Assembly: GCF_902167145.1 (NCBI RefSeq) | Contig: NW_023367368.1 | Span: forward strand, 56,819-120,818 | Length of the DNA stretch: 64,000 nucleotides | Direction of reading: 5' to 3' | DNA from: Zea mays | Lineage: Eukaryota > Streptophyta > Magnoliopsida > Poales > Poaceae | Shown: positions 15,201 to 29,780 of the stretch, in pieces | Layout: each line of letters begins with the position of its first letter | Position numbering within the stretch: position 1 is the first letter of the stretch | Made by a program: the position numbers and the translations under genes | The notes under the pieces: model-generated | The model's database searches: none | What the model was told of the DNA's origin: nothing | What the model saw: the letters and a program-made list of their open reading frames with translations, nothing else

Positions 15201-18200
15201 TGAGCCTCTAGTCGATGATAAATGGCCACACAAGCTCCATTTTTTATGAAAATAGCCATGAACGACCTTGGAAATAGCCATGAGCGACCATTTTCAATAA
15301 TACTAGAGGCTAACACCTACGGATTTTAGACCAAGAAATGGTCTCCACCAGAAATCCAAGAATGTGATCTATGGCAAGGAAACATATGTGGGGTGAGGTG
15401 TATGAGCGTCTGGTCGATGATCAATGGCCACACAACCCCCATTTTTGTCGAAAATAGCCATGAATGACCATTTTCAATAATACCGAAGGCTAACACCTAC
15501 GGATTTTTGACCAAGAAATGGTCTCCACCAGAAATCCAAGAATGTGATCTATGGCAAGGAAACATATGTGGGGTGAGGTGTATGAGCCTCTAGTCGATGA
15601 TCAATGGCCACACAACCCCCATTTTTGTCGAAAATAGCCATGAATGATCATTTTCAAAAATACCAAAGGCTAACACGTACGGATTTTTGACCAAGAAATG
15701 GTCTCCACAAGAAATCCAAGAATGTGATCTATGGCAAGGAAACATATGTGGGGTGAGGTGTACGAGCCTCTGGTCGATGATCAATGGCCACACAACCCCC
15801 ATTTTGCCAAAAATAGCCATGAATGACCATTTTCAATAATACCGAAGGCTAACACGTACGAGTTTTTAACCAAGAAATGGATTCCACCAGAAATCCAAGA
15901 ATGTAATCTATGGCAAGGAAACATATGTGGGGTGAGGTTTATGAGCCTCTAGTCGATGATAAATGGCCACACAACCCCCATTTTTTATGAAAATAGCCAT
16001 GAGCGACCTTGAAAATAGCCATGAGCGACCATTTTCAATAATACTAGAGGCTAACACCTACGGATTTTAGACCAAGAAATGGTCTCCACCAGAAATCCAA
16101 GAATGTGATCTATGGCAAGGAAACATATGTGGGGTGAGGTGTATGAGCGTCTGGTCGATGATCAATGGCCACACAACCACCATTTTTGTCGAAAATAGCC
16201 ATGAACGACCATTTTCAATAATACCGAAGGCTAACACCTACGGATTTTTGACCAAGAAATGGTCTCCACCAGAAATCCAAGAATGTGATCTATGGCAAGG
16301 AAACATATGTGGGGTGAGGTGTATGAGCCTCTGGTCGACGATCAATGGCCACACAACCCCCATTTTTTATGAAAATAGCCATGAGCGACCATTTTCAATA
16401 ATACTAGAGGCTAACACCTACGGATTTTAGACCAAGAAATGGTCTCCACCAGAAATCCAAGAATGTGATCTATGGCAAGGAAACATATGTGGGGTGAGGT
16501 GTATGAGCGTCTGGTCGATGATCAATGGCCACACAACCCCCATTTTTGTCGAAAATAGCCATGAACGACCATTTTCAAAAATACCGAAGGCTAACACCTA
16601 CGGATTTTTGACCAAGAAATGGTCTCCACCAGAAATCCAAGAATGTGATCTATGGCAAGGAAACATATGTGGGGTGAGGTGTATGAGCGTCTGGTCGATG
16701 ATCAATGGCCACACAACCCCCATTTTTGTCGAAAATAGCCATGAATGACCATTTTCAATAATACCGAAGGCTAACACCTACGGATTTTTGACCAAGAAAT
16801 GGTCTCCACCAGAAATCCAAGAATGTGATCTATGGCAAGGAAACATATGTGGGGTGAGGTGTATGAGCCTCTAGTCGATGATCAATGGCCACACAACCCC
16901 CATTTTTGTCGAAAATAGCCATGAATGATCATTTTCAAAAATACCAAAGGCTAACACGTACGGATTTTTGACCAAGAAATGGTCTCCACCAGAAATCCAA
17001 GAATGTGATCTATGGCAAGGAAACATATGTGGGGTGAGGTGTACGAGCCTCTGGTCGATGATCAATGGCCACACAACCCCCATTTTGCGAAAAATAGCCA
17101 TGAATGACCATTTTCAATAATACCGAAGGCTAACACGTACGAGTTTTTAACCAAGAAATGGTTTCCACCAGAAATCCAAGAATGTAATCTATGGCAAGGA
17201 AACATATGTGGGGTGAGGTTTATGAGCCTCTAGTCGATGATAAATGGCCACACAACCCCCATTTTTTATGAAAATAGCCATGAGCGACCTTGAAAATAGC
17301 CATGAGCGACCATTTTCAATAATACTAGAGGCTAACACCTACGGATTTTAGACCAAGAAATGGTCTCCACCAGAAATCCAAGAATGTGATCTATGGCAAG
17401 GAAACATATGTGGGGTGAGGTGTATGAGCGTCTGGTCGATGATCAATGGCCACACAACCCCCATTTTTGTCGAAAATAGCCATGAACGACCATTTTCAAA
17501 AATACCGAAGGCTAACACCTACGGATTTTTGACCAAGAAATGGTCTCCACCAGAAATCCAAGAATGTGATCTATGGCAAGGAAACATATGTGGGGTGAGG
17601 TGTATGAGCCTCTGGTCGATGATCAATGGCCACACAACCCCCATTTTTGTCGAAAATAGCCATGAACGACCATTTTCAATAATATCGAAGGCTAACACCT
17701 ACGGATTTTTGACCAAGAAATGGTCTCCACCAGAAATCCAAGAATGTGATCTACGACAAGGAAACGTATGTGGGGTGAGGTGTATGAGCCTCTGGTCGAC
17801 GATCAATGGCCACACAACCCCCATTTTGCCGAAAATAGCCATGAATGACCATTTTCAATAATATCGAAGGCTAACACCTACGGATTTTTGACCAAGAAAT
17901 GGTCTCCACCAGAAATCCAAGAATGTGATCTACGACAAGGAAACATATGTGGGGTTAGGTGTATGAGCCTCTGGTCGACGATCAATGGCCACACAACCCC
18001 CATTTTGCCGAAAATAGCCATGAATGACCATTTTCAATAATACCGAAGGCTAACACGTACGAGTTTTTAACCAAGAAATGGTTTCCACCAGAAATCCAAG
18101 AATGTAATCTATGGCAAGGAAACATATGTGGGGTGAGGTTTATGAGCCTCTAGTCGATGATAAATGGCTACACAACCCCCATTTTTTATGAAAATAGCCA

Positions 18201-19109
18201 TGAGCGACCTTGAAAATAGCCATGAGCGACCATTTTCAATAATACTAGAGGCTAACACCTACGGATTTTAGACCAAGAAATGGTCTCCACCAGAAATCCA
18301 AGAATGTGATCTATGGCAAGGAAACATATGTGGGGTGAGGTGTATGAGCGTCTGGTCGATGATCAATGGCCACACAACCCCCATTTTTGTCGAAAATAGC
18401 CATGAACGACCATTTTCAATAATATTGAAGGCTAACACCTACGGATTTTTGACCAAGAAATGGTCTCCACCAGAAATCCAAGAATGTGATCTATGGCAAG
18501 GAAACATATGTGGGGTGAGGTGTATGAGCGTCTGGTCGATGATCAATGGCCACACAACCCCCATTTTTGTCGAAAATAGCCATGAACGACCATTTTCAAT
18601 AATACCGAAGGCTAACACCTACGGATTTTTTACCAAGAAATGGTCTCCACCAGAAATCCAAGAATGTGATCTATGGCAAGGAAACATATGTGGGGTGAGG
18701 TGTATGAGCCTCTGGTCGATGATCAATGGCCACACAACCTCCATTTTTGTCGAAAATAGCCATGAACGACTATTTTCAATAATATCGAAGGCTAACACCT
18801 ACGGATTTTTGACCAAGAAATGGTCTCCACCAGAAATCCAAGAATGTGATCTACGACAAGGAAACATATGTGGGGTGAGGTGTATGAGCCTCTGGTCGAC
18901 GATCAATGGCCACACAACCCCCATTTTACCGAAAATAGCCATGAATGACCATTTTCAATAATATCGAAGGCTAACACCTAAGGATTTTTGACCAAGAAAT
19001 GGTCTCCACCAGAAATCCAAGAATGTGATCTACGACAAGGAAACATATGTGGGGTGAGGTGTATGAGCCTCTGGTCGACGATCAATGGCCACACAACCCC
19101 CATTTTGCC
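5204..19109 (+). repeat. knob180 satellite block 2 (plus orientation)
   Basis: Knob180 monomers reading CCACACAACCCCC on the plus strand, about 77 units by length. The block opens with an abrupt join at 5203 (TCGACCA to AGCCATGAACG) and closes at about 19109 (CATTTTGCC to TCATACACC). It contains a 10-base insertion at about 6635 and a 25-base deletion at about 7276. The 202-bp units are frequent, for example near 8995, 9382, 10300, 11941, 12326, 13067, 13806, 17288 and 18208. Their spacing approximates 202 + n x 180, so they act as markers of higher-order structure. No non-satellite insertion was seen. Confidence 0.95.
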
Positions 19110-20564
19110 TCATACACCTCACCCCACATATGTTTCCTTGCCATAGATCACATTCTTGGATTTCTGGTGGAGACCATTTCTTGGTAAAAAATCCGTAGGT
19201 GTTAGCCTTCGGTATTATTGAAAATGGTCGTTCATGGCTATTTTCGACAAAAATGGGGGTTGTGTGGCCATTGATCATCGACCAGACGCTCATACACCTC
19301 ACCCCACATATGTTTCCTTGCCATAGATCACATTCTTGGATTTCTGGTGGAGACCATTTCTTGGTCAAAAATCCGTAGGTGTTAGCCTTTGATATTATTG
19401 AAAATGGTCATTCATGGCTATTTTCGACAAAAATGGGGGTTGTGTGGCCATTGATCATCGACCAGACGCTCATACACCTCACCCCACATATGTTTCCTTG
19501 CCATAGATCACATTCTTGGATTTCTGGTGGAGACCATTTCTTGGTCTAAAATCCGTAGGTGTTAGCCTCTAGTATTATTGAAAATGGTCGCTCATGGCTA
19601 CTTTCAAGGTCGCTCATGGCTATTTTCATAAAAAATGGGGGTTGTGTGGCCATTTATCATTGACTAGAGGCTCATAAACCTCAGCCCACATATGTTTCCT
19701 TGCCATAGATTACATTCTTGGATTTCTGGTGGAAACCATTTCTTGGTTAAAAACTCGTACGTGTTAGCCTTCGGTATTATTGAAAATGGTCATTCATGGC
19801 TATTTTCGGCAAAATGGGGGTTGTGTGGCCATTGATCGTCGACCAGAGGCTCATACACCTCACCCCACATATGTTTCCTTGTCGTAGATCACATTCTTGG
19901 ATTTCTGGTGGAGACCATTTCTTGGTCAAAAATCCATAGGTGTTAGCCTTCGATATTATTGAAAATGGTCATTCATGGCTATTTTCGGCAAAATGGGGGT
20001 TGTGTGGCCATTGATCGTCGACCAGAGGCTCATACACCTCACCCCACATATGTTTCCTTGTCGTAGATCACATTCTTGGATTTCTGGTGGAGACCATTTC
20101 TTGGTCAAAAATCCGTAGGTGTTAGCCTTCGATATTATTGAAAATGGTCGTTCATGGCTATTTTCGACAAAAATGGGGGTTGTGTGGCCATTGATCATCG
20201 ACCAGAGGCTCATACACCTCACCCCACATATGTTTCCTTGCCATAGATCACATTCTTGGATTTCTGGTGGAAACCATTTCTTGGTCAAAAATCCGTAGGT
20301 GTTAGCCTTCGGTATTATTGAAAATGGTCGTTCATGGCTATTTTCGACAAAAATGGGGGTTGTGTGGCCATTGATCATCGACCAGACGCTCATACACCTC
20401 ACCCCACATATGTTTCCTTGCCATAGATCACATTCTTGGATTTCTGGTGGAGACCATTTCTTGGTCTAAAATCCGTAGGTGTTAGCCTCTAGTATTATTG
20501 AAAATGGTCGCTCATGGCTATTTTCAAGGTCGCTCATGGCTATTTTCATAAAAAATGGGGGTTG

Positions 20565-23500
20565 TGTGGCCATTGATCGTCGACCAGAGGCTCATACACC
20601 TCACCCCACATATGTTTCCTTGCCATAGATCACATTCTTGGATTTCTGGTGGAGACCATTTCTTGGTCAAAAATCCGTAGGTGTTAGCCTTCGGTATTAT
20701 TGAAAATGGTCGTTCATGGCTATTTTCGACAAAAATGGGGGTTGTGTGGCCATTGATCATCGACCAGACGCTCATACACCTCACCCCACATATGTTTCCT
20801 TGCCATAGATCACATTCTTGGATTTCTGGTGGAGACCATTTCTTGGTCTAAAATCCGTAGGTGTTAGCCTCTAGTATTATTGAAAATGGTCGCTCATGGC
20901 TATTTTCAAGGTCGCTCATGGCTATTTTCATAAAAAATGGGGGTTGTGTGGCCATTTATCATCGACTAGAGGCTCATAAACCTCACCCCACATATGTTTC
21001 CTTGCCATAGATTACATTCTTGGATTTCTGGTGGAAACCATTTCTTGGTTAAAAACTCGTACGTGTTAGCCTTCGGTATTATTGAAAATGGTCATTCATG
21101 GCTATTTTTGGCAAAATGGGGGTTGTGTGGCCATTGATCATCGACCAGAGGCTCGTACACCTCACCCCACATATGTTTCCTTGCCATAGATCACATTCTT
21201 GGATTTCTGGTGGAGACCATTTCTTGGTCAAAAATCCGTACGTGTTAGCCTTTGGTATTTTTGAAAATGATCATTCATGGCTATTTTCGACAAAAATGGG
21301 GGTTGTGTGGCCATTGATCATCGACTAGAGGCTCATACACCTCACCCCACATATGTTTCCTTGCCATAGATCACATTCTTGGATTTCTGGTGGAGACCAT
21401 TTCTTGGTCAAAAATCCGTAGGTGTTAGCCTTCGGTATTATTGAAAATGGTCATTCATGGCTATTTTCGACAAAAATGGGGGTTGTTTGGCCATTGATCA
21501 TCGACCAGACGCTCATACACCTCACCCCACATATGTTTCCTTGCCATAGATCACACTCTTGGATTTCTGGTGGAGACCATTTCTTGGTCTAAAATCCGTA
21601 GGTGTTAGCCTCTAGTATTATTGAAAATGGTCGCTCATGGCTATTTTCAAGGTCGCTCATGGCTATTTTCATAAAAAATGGAGCTTGTGTGGCCATTTAT
21701 CATCGACTAGAGGCTCATAAACCTCACCCCACATATGGTTCCTTGCCATAGATTACATTCTTGGATTTCTGGTGGAGACCATTTCTTGGTTAAAAACTCG
21801 TACGTGTTAACCTTCAGTATTATTGAAAATGGTCATTCATGGCTATTTTCGGCAAAATGGGGGTTGTGTGGCCATTGATCGTCGACCAGAGGCTCATACA
21901 CCTCACCCCACATATGTTTCCTTGCCATAGATCATATTCTTGGATTTCTGGTGGAGACCATTTCTTGGTCAAAAATCCGTAGGTGTTAGCCTTCGGTATT
22001 ATTGTAAATGGTCATTCATGGCTATTTTCGACAAAAATGGGGGTTGTGTGGCCATTGATCATCGACCAGAGGCTCATACACCTCACTACACATATGTTTC
22101 CTTGCCATAGATCACATTCTTGGATTTATGGTGGAGACCATTTCTTGGTCAAAAATCCGTAGGTGTTAGCCTTCAATGTCATTGAAAATGGTCGTTCATG
22201 GCTATTTTCGACAAAAATTAGGGTTGTGTGGCCATTGATCGTCGACCAGAGGCTCATACACCTCACCCCACATATGTTTCCTTGCCATAGATCACATTCT
22301 TGGATTTCTGGTGGAGACCATTTCTTGGTCAAAAATCCGTAGGTGTTAGCCTTCGGTATTATTGAAAATGGTCGTTCATGGCTATTTTCGACAAAAATGG
22401 GGGTTGTGTGGCCATTGATCATCGACCAGACGCTCATACACCTCACCCCACATATGTTTCCTTGCCATAGATCACATTCTTGGATTTCTGGTGGAGACCA
22501 TTTCTTGGTCTAAAATCCGTAGGTGTTAGCCTCTAGTATTATTGAAAATGGTCGCTCATGGCTATTTTCAAGGTCGCTCATGGCTATTTTCATAAAAAAT
22601 GGGGGTTGTGTGGCCATTTATCATCGACTAGAGGCTCATAAACCTCACCCCACATATGTTTCCTTGCCATAGATTACATTCTTGGATTTCTGGTGGAAAC
22701 CATTTCTTGGTTAAAAACTCGTACGTGTTAGCCTTCGGTATTATTGAAAATGGTCATTCATGGCTATTTTTGGCAAAATGGGGGTTGTGTGGCCATTGAT
22801 CATCAACCAGAGGCTCGTACACCTCACCCCACATATGTTTCCTTGCCATAGATCACATTCTTGGATTTCTGGTGGAGACCATTTCTTGGTCAAAAATCCG
22901 TACGTGTTAGCCTTTGGTATTTTTGAAAATGATCATTCATGGCTATTTTCGACAAAAATGGGGGTTGTGTGGCCATTGATCATCGACTAGAGGCTCATAC
23001 ACCTCACCCCACATATGTTTCCTTGCCATAGATCACATTCTTGGATTTCTGGTGGAGACCATTTCTTGGTCAAAAATCCGTAGGTGTTAGCCTTCGGTAT
23101 TATTGAAAATGGTCATTCATGGCTATTTTCGACAAAAATGGGGGTTGTTTGGCCATTGATCATCGACCAGACGCTCATACACCTCACCCCACATATGTTT
23201 CCTTGCCATAGATCACACTCTTGGATTTCTGGTGGAGACCATTTCTTGGTCTAAAATCCGTAGGTGTTAGCCTCTAGTATTATTGAAAATGGTCGCTCAT
23301 GGCTATTTTCAAGGTCGCTCATGGCTATTTTCATAAAAAATGGAGCTTGTGTGGCCATTTATCATCGACTAGAGGCTCATAAACCTCACCCCACATATGG
23401 TTCCTTGCCATAGATTACATTCTTGGATTTCTGGTGGAGACCATTTCTTGGTTAAAAACTCGTACGTGTTAGCCTTCAGTATTATTGAAAATGGTCATTC

Positions 23501-24168
23501 ATGGCTATTTTCGGCAAAATGGGGGTTGTGTGGCCATTGATCGTCGACCAGAGGCTCATACACCTCACCCCACATATGTTTCCTTGCCATAGATCATATT
23601 CTTGGATTTCTGGTGGAGACCATTTCTTGGTCAAAAATCCGTAGGTGTTAGCCTTCGGTATTATTGTAAATGGTCATTCATGGCTATTTTCGACAAAAAT
23701 GGGGGTTGTGTGGCCATTGATCATCGACCAGAGGCTCATACACCTCACTACACATATGTTTCCTTGCCATAGATCACATTCTTGGATTTATGGTGGAGAC
23801 CATTTCTTGGTCAAAAATCCGTAGGTGTTAGCCTTCAATGTCATTGAAAATGGTCGTTCATGGCTATTTTCGACAAAAATTAGGGTTGTGTGGCCATTGA
23901 TCGTCGACCAGAGGCTCATACACCTCACCCCACATATGTTTCCTTGCCATAGATCACATTCTTGGATTTCTGGTGGAGACCATTTCTTGGTCAAAAATCC
24001 GTAGGTGTTAGCCTTCGGTATTATTGAAAATGGTCGTTCATGGCTATTTTCGACAAAAATGGGGGTTGTGTGGCCATTGATCATCGACCAGACGCTCATA
24101 CACCTCACCCCACATATGTTTCCTTGCCATAGATCACATTCTTGGATTTCTGGTGGAGACCATTTCTT
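20565..24168. repeat. tandem segmental duplication, period 1662 bp
   Basis: Two adjacent stretches of satellite share rare variants at a constant offset of 1662 bases: GATCACACTC at 21549/23211, ATGGAGCTTG at 21679/23341, CATATGGTTCC at 21731/23393, and matching stretches ending at 22446 and 24108. The agreement fades below about 20565 and after about 24168. 1662 is consistent with nine monomer equivalents including 202-bp forms. Boundaries come from comparing landmarks by eye, not from an alignment. Confidence 0.8.
23291..23332 (-). repeat. 22-bp tandem duplication defining the 202-bp knob variant (representative)
   Basis: GGTCGCTCATGGCTATTTTC occurs twice, 22 bases apart, inside one monomer, lengthening it from 180 to 202 bases. 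This variant recurs dozens of times in the window (for example near 425, 1480, 12326, 20524, 26609, 41785, 45806, 57240 and 63884). It is usually linked to other diagnostic bases: CTAGTATTATTG instead of TCGGTATTATTG and CATAAAAAATGG instead of CGACAAAAATGG. A 202-bp form of the knob repeat is described in the maize literature. Confidence 0.85.
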
Positions 24169-27100
24169 GGTTAAAAACTCGTACGTGTTAGCCTTCGGTA
24201 TTATTGAAAATGGTCATTCATGGCTATTTTTGGCAAAATGGGGGTTGTGTGGCCATTGATCATCGACCAGAGGCTCGTACACCTCACCCCACATATGTTT
24301 CCTTGCCATAGATCACATTCTTGGATTTCTGGTGGAGACCATTTCTTGGTCAAAAATCCGTACGTGTTAGCCTTTGGTATTTTTGAAAATGGTCATTCAT
24401 GGCTATTTTCGACAAAAATGGGGGTTGTGTGGCCATTGATCATCGACTAGAGGCTCATACACCTCACCCCACATATGTTTCCTTGCCATAGATCACATTC
24501 TTGGATTTCTGGTGGAGACCATTTCTTGGTAAAAAATCCGTAGGTGTTAGCCTTCGGTATTATTGAAAATGGTCGTTCATGGCTATTTTCGACAAAAATG
24601 GGGGTTGTGTGGCCATTGATCATCGACCAGACGCTCATACACCTCACCCCACATATGTTTCCTTGCCATAGATCACATTCTTGGATTTCTGGTGGAGACC
24701 ATTTCTTGGTCTAAAGTCCGTAGGTGTTAGCCTCTAGTATTATTGAAAATGGTCGCTCATGGCTATTTTCAAGGTCGCTCATGGCTATTTTCATAAAAAA
24801 TGGGGGTTGTGTGGCCATTTATCATCGACTAGAGGCTCATAAACCTCACCCCACCTATGTTTCATTGCCATAGATTACATTCTTGGATTTCTGGTGGAAA
24901 CCATTTCTTGGTTAAAAACTCGTACGTGTTAGCCTTCGGTATTATTGAAAATGGTCATTCATGGCTATTTTCGGCAAAATGGGGGTTGTGTGGCCATTGA
25001 TGGTCGACCAGAGGCTCATACACCTCACCCCACATATGTTTCCTTGTCGTAGATCACATTCTTGGATTTCTGGTGGAGACCATTTCTTGGTCAAAAATCT
25101 GTAGGTGTTAGCCTTCGATATTATTGAAAATGGTCATTCATGGCTATTTTCGGCAAAATGGGGGTTGTGTGGCCATTGATCGTCGACCAGAGGCTCATAC
25201 ACCTCACCCCACATATGTTTCCTTGTCGTAGATCACATTCTTGGATTTCTGGTGGAGACCATTTCTTGGTCAAAAATCAGTAGGTGTTAGCCTTCGATAT
25301 TATTGAAAATGGTCGTTCATGGCTATTTTCGACAAAAATGGAGGTTGTGTGGCCATTGATCATCGACCAGAGGCTCATACACCTCACCCCACATATGTTT
25401 CCTTGCCATAGATCACATTCTTGGATTTCTGGTGGAGACCATTTCTTGGTCAAAAATCCGTAGGTGTTAGCCTTCGGTATTATTGAAAATGGTCGTTCAT
25501 GGCTATTTTCGACAAAAATGGGGGTTGTGTGGCCATTGATCATCGACCAGACGCTCATACACCTCACCCCACATATGTTTCCTTGCCATAGATCATATTC
25601 TTGGATTTCTGGTGGAGACAATTTCTTGGTCTAAAATCCGTAGGTGTTAGCCTCTAGTATTATTGAAAATGGTCGCTCATGGCTATTTTCAAGGTCGCTC
25701 ATGGCTATTTTCATAAAAAATGGGGGTTGTGTGGCCATTTATCATCGACTAGAGGCTGATAAACCTCACCCCACATATGTTTCCTTGCCATAGATTACAT
25801 TCTTGGATTTCTGGTGGAAACCATTTCTTGGTTAAAAACTCGTACGTGTTAGCCTTCGGTATTATTGAAAATGGTCATTCATGGCTATTTTCGGCAAAAT
25901 GGGGGTTGTGTGGCCATTGATCGTCGACCAGAGGCTCATACACCTCACCCCACATATGTTTCCTTGTCGTAGATCACATTCTTGGATTTCTGGTGGAGAC
26001 CATTTCTTGGTCAAAAATCCGTAGGTGTTAGCCTTCGATATTATTGAAAATGGTCATTCATGGCTATTTTAGGCAAAATGGGGGTTGTGTGGCCATTGAT
26101 CGTCGACCAGAGGCTCATACACCTCACCCCACATATGTTTCCTTGTCGTAGATCACATTCTTGGATTTCTGGTGGAGACCATTTCTTGGTCAAAAATCCG
26201 TAGGTGTTAGCCTTCGATATTATTGAAAATGGTCGTTCATGGCTATTTTCGACAAAAATGGGGGTTGTGTGGCCATTTATCATCGACCAGAGGCTCATAC
26301 ACCTCACCCCACATATGTTTCCTTGCCATAGATCACATTCTTGGATTTCTGGTGGAGACCATTTCTTGGTCAAAAATCCGTAGGTGTTAGCCTTCGGTAT
26401 TATTGAAAATGGTCGTTCATGGCTATTTTCGACAAAAATGGGAGTTGTGTGGCCATTGATCATCGACCAGACGCTCATACACCTCACCCCACATATGTTT
26501 CCTTGCCATAGATCACATTCTTGGATTTCTGGTGGAGACCATTTCTTGGTCTAAAATCCGTAGGTGTTAGCCTCTAGTATTATTGAAAATGGTCGCTCAT
26601 GGCTATTTTCAAGGTCGCTCATGGCTATTTTCATAAAAAATGGGGGTTGTGTGGCCATTGATCGTCGACCAGAGGCTCATACACCTCACCCCACATATGT
26701 TTCCTTGCCATAGATCACATTCTTGGATTTCTGGTGGAGACCATTTCTTGGTCAAAATTCCGTAGGTGTTAGCCTTCGGTATTATTGAAAATGGTCGTTC
26801 ATGGCTATTTTCGACAAAAATGGGGGTTGTGTGGCCATTGATCATCGACCAGACGCTCATACACCTCACCCCACATATGTTTCCTTGCCATAGATCACAT
26901 TCTTGGATTTCTGGTGGAGACCATTTGTTGGTCAAAAATCCGTAGGTGTTAGCCTCTAGTATTATTGAAAATGGTCGCTCATGGCTATTTTCAAGGTCGC
27001 TCATGGCTATTTTCATAAAAAATGGGGGTTGTGTGGCCATTTATCATCGACTAGAGGCTCATAAACCTCACCCCACATATGTTTCCTTGCCATAGATTAC

Positions 27101-29562
27101 ATTCTTGGATTTCTGGTGGAAACCATTTCTTGGTTAAAAACTCGTACGTGTTAGCCTTCGGTATTATTGAAAATGGTCATTCATGGCTATTTTCGACAAA
27201 ATGGGGGTTGTGTGGCCATTGATCGTCGACCAGAGGCTCATACACCTCACCCCACATATGTTTCCTTGTCGTAGATCACATTCTTGGATTTCTGGTGGAG
27301 ACCATTTCTTGGTCAAAAATCCATAGGTGTTAGCCTTCGATATTATTGAAAATGGTCGTTCATGGCTATTTTCGACAAAAATGGGGGTTGTGTGGCCATT
27401 GATTATCGACCAGAGGCTCATACACCTCACCCCACATATGTTTCCTTGCCATAGATCACATTCATGGATTTCTGGTGGAGACCATTTCTTGGTCAAAAAT
27501 CCGTAGGTGTTAGCCTTCGGTATTATTGTAAATGGTCATTCATGGCTATTTTCGACAAAAATGGGGGTTGTGTGGCCATTGATCATCGACCAGACGCTCA
27601 TACACCTCACCCCACATATGTTTCCTTGCCATAGATCACATTCTTGGATTTCTGGTGGAGACCATTTCTTGGTCTAAAGTCCGTAGGTGTTAGCCTCTAG
27701 TATTATTGAAAATGGTCGCTCATGGCTATTTTCAAGGTCGCTCATGGCTATTTTCATAAAAAATGGGGGTTGTGTGGCCATTTATCATCGACTAGAGGCT
27801 CATAAACCTCACCCCACCTATGTTTCATTGCCATAGATTACATTCTTGGATTTCTGGTGGAAACCATTTCTTGGTTAAAAACTCGTACGTGTTAGCCTTC
27901 GGTATTATTGAAAATGGTCATTCATGGCTATTTTCGGCAAAATGGGGGTTGTGTGGCCATTGATCGTCGACCAGAGGCTCATACACCTCACCCCACATAT
28001 GTTTCCTTGTCGTAGATCACATTCTTGGATTTCTGGTGGAGACCATTTCTTGGTCAAAAATCTGTAGGTGTTAGCCTTCGATATTATTGAAAATGGTCAT
28101 TCATGGCTATTTTCGGCAAAATGGGGGTTGTGTGGCCATTGATCGTCGACCAGAGGCTCATACACCTCACCCCACATATGTTTCCTTGTCGTAGATCACA
28201 TTCTTGGATTTCTGGTGGAGACCATTTCTTGGTCAAAAATCAGTAGGTGTTAGCCTTCGATATTATTGAAAATGGTCGTTCATGGCTATTTTCGACAAAA
28301 ATGGAGGTTGTGTGCCCATTGATCATCGACCAGAGGCTCATACACCTCACCCCACATATGTTTCCTTGCCATAGATCACATTCTTGGATTTCTGGTGGAG
28401 ACCATTTCTTGGTCAAAAATCCGTAGGTGTTAGCCTTCGGTATTATTGAAAATGGTCGTTCATGGCTATTTTCGACAAAAATGGGGGTTGTGTGGCCATT
28501 GATCATCGACCAGACGCTCATACACCTCACCCCACATATGTTTCCTTGCCATAGATCATATTCTTGGATTTCTGGTGGAGACCATTTCTTGGTCTAAAAT
28601 CCGTAGGTGTTAGCCTCTAGTATTATTGAAAATGGTCGCTCATGGCTATTTTCAAGGTCGCTCATGGCTATTTTCATAAAAAATGGGGGTTATGTGGCCA
28701 TTTATCATCGACTAGAGGCTGATAAACCTCACCCCACATATGTTTCCTTGCCATAGATTACATTCTTGGATTTCTGGTGGAAACCATTTCTTGGTTAAAA
28801 ACTCGTACGTGTTAGCCTTCGGTATTATTGAAAATGGTCATTCATGGCTATTTTCGGCAAAATGGGGGTTGTGTGGCCATTGATCGTCGACCAGAGGCTC
28901 ATACACCTCACCCCACATATGTTTCCTTGTCGTAGATCACATTCTTGGATTTCTGGTGGAGACCATTTCTTGGTCAAAAATCCGTAGGTGTTAGCCTTCG
29001 ATATTATTGAAAATGGTCATTCATGGCTATTTTAGGCAAAATGGGGGTTGTGTGGCCATTGATCGTCGACCAGAGGCTCATACACCTCACCCCACATATG
29101 TTTCCTTGTCGTAGATCACATTCTTGGATTTCTGGTGGAGACCATTTCTTGGTCAAAAATCCGTAGGTGTTAGCCTTCGATATTATTGAAAATGGTCGTT
29201 CATGGCTATTTTCGACAAAAATGGGGGTTGTGTGGCCATTTATCATCGACCAGAGGCTCATACACCTCACCCCACATATGTTTCCTTGCCATAGATCACA
29301 TTCTTGGATTTCTGGTGGAGACCATTTCTTGGTCAAAAATCCGTAGGTGTTAGCCTTCGGTATTATTGAAAATGGTCGTTCATGGCTATTTTCGACAAAA
29401 ATGGGGGTTGTGTGGCCATTGATCATCGACCAGATGCTCATACACCTCACCCCACATATGTTTCCTTGCCATAGATCACATTCTTGGATTTCTGGTGGAG
29501 ACCATTTCTTGGTCTAAAATCCGTAGGTGTTAGCCTCTAGTATTATTGAAAATGGTCGCTCA

Positions 29563-29567
29563 TGGCT
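29563..29567. repeat. target-site duplication TGGCT (left copy)
   Basis: TGGCT lies immediately before the left TGTTGGGG terminus and again immediately after the right CCCCAACA terminus. A five-base duplication is the usual product of Ty3/gypsy integrase. The same satellite position without insertion is found in paralogous segments at 26600-26604 and 41392-41396. Confidence 0.95.
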
Positions 29568-29780
29568 TGTTGGGGACTTGTTCTCAAATGCTAAGAGTTA
29601 AGAACAAGGCAACATAAAAAGTGTTAAGTGTTAAAGTCCTTCGTCCTTCAAAGCATTATGTCCCTTCGGGAAATAATGAGCTTCGGACGAAGGTCATAAG
29701 AGACATACCTTCGTGAGCATAACAAGTAATGACGAAGGATTCATATAAAGCATGAAATATAATATAAGCATCATCATAGA

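Larger units (their letters stand above)
19110..29567 (-). repeat. knob180 satellite block 3 (minus orientation)
   Basis: Knob180 monomers in minus orientation, from the switch at 19109 to the left target-site copy of the retrotransposon. The block holds two overlapping tandem duplications: period 1662 (about 20565-24168) and period 2963 (from about 24.6 kb, continuing beyond the retrotransposon). Much of it is also an inverted copy of the block to its left. The last satellite monomer before the retrotransposon is a 202-bp type unit cut within its 22-bp duplication. Confidence 0.95.

Noticed and set aside
1..29567. Dozens of 60-208-residue reading frames with the repeating wording NSHERPFSII...TKKWSPPEIQECD on either strand
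   Set aside because: They follow from a 180-bp satellite whose length is divisible by three and whose monomer lacks stops in some frames. They switch strand with the repeat orientation and break wherever a monomer changes length. No promoter or distinct start is seen.
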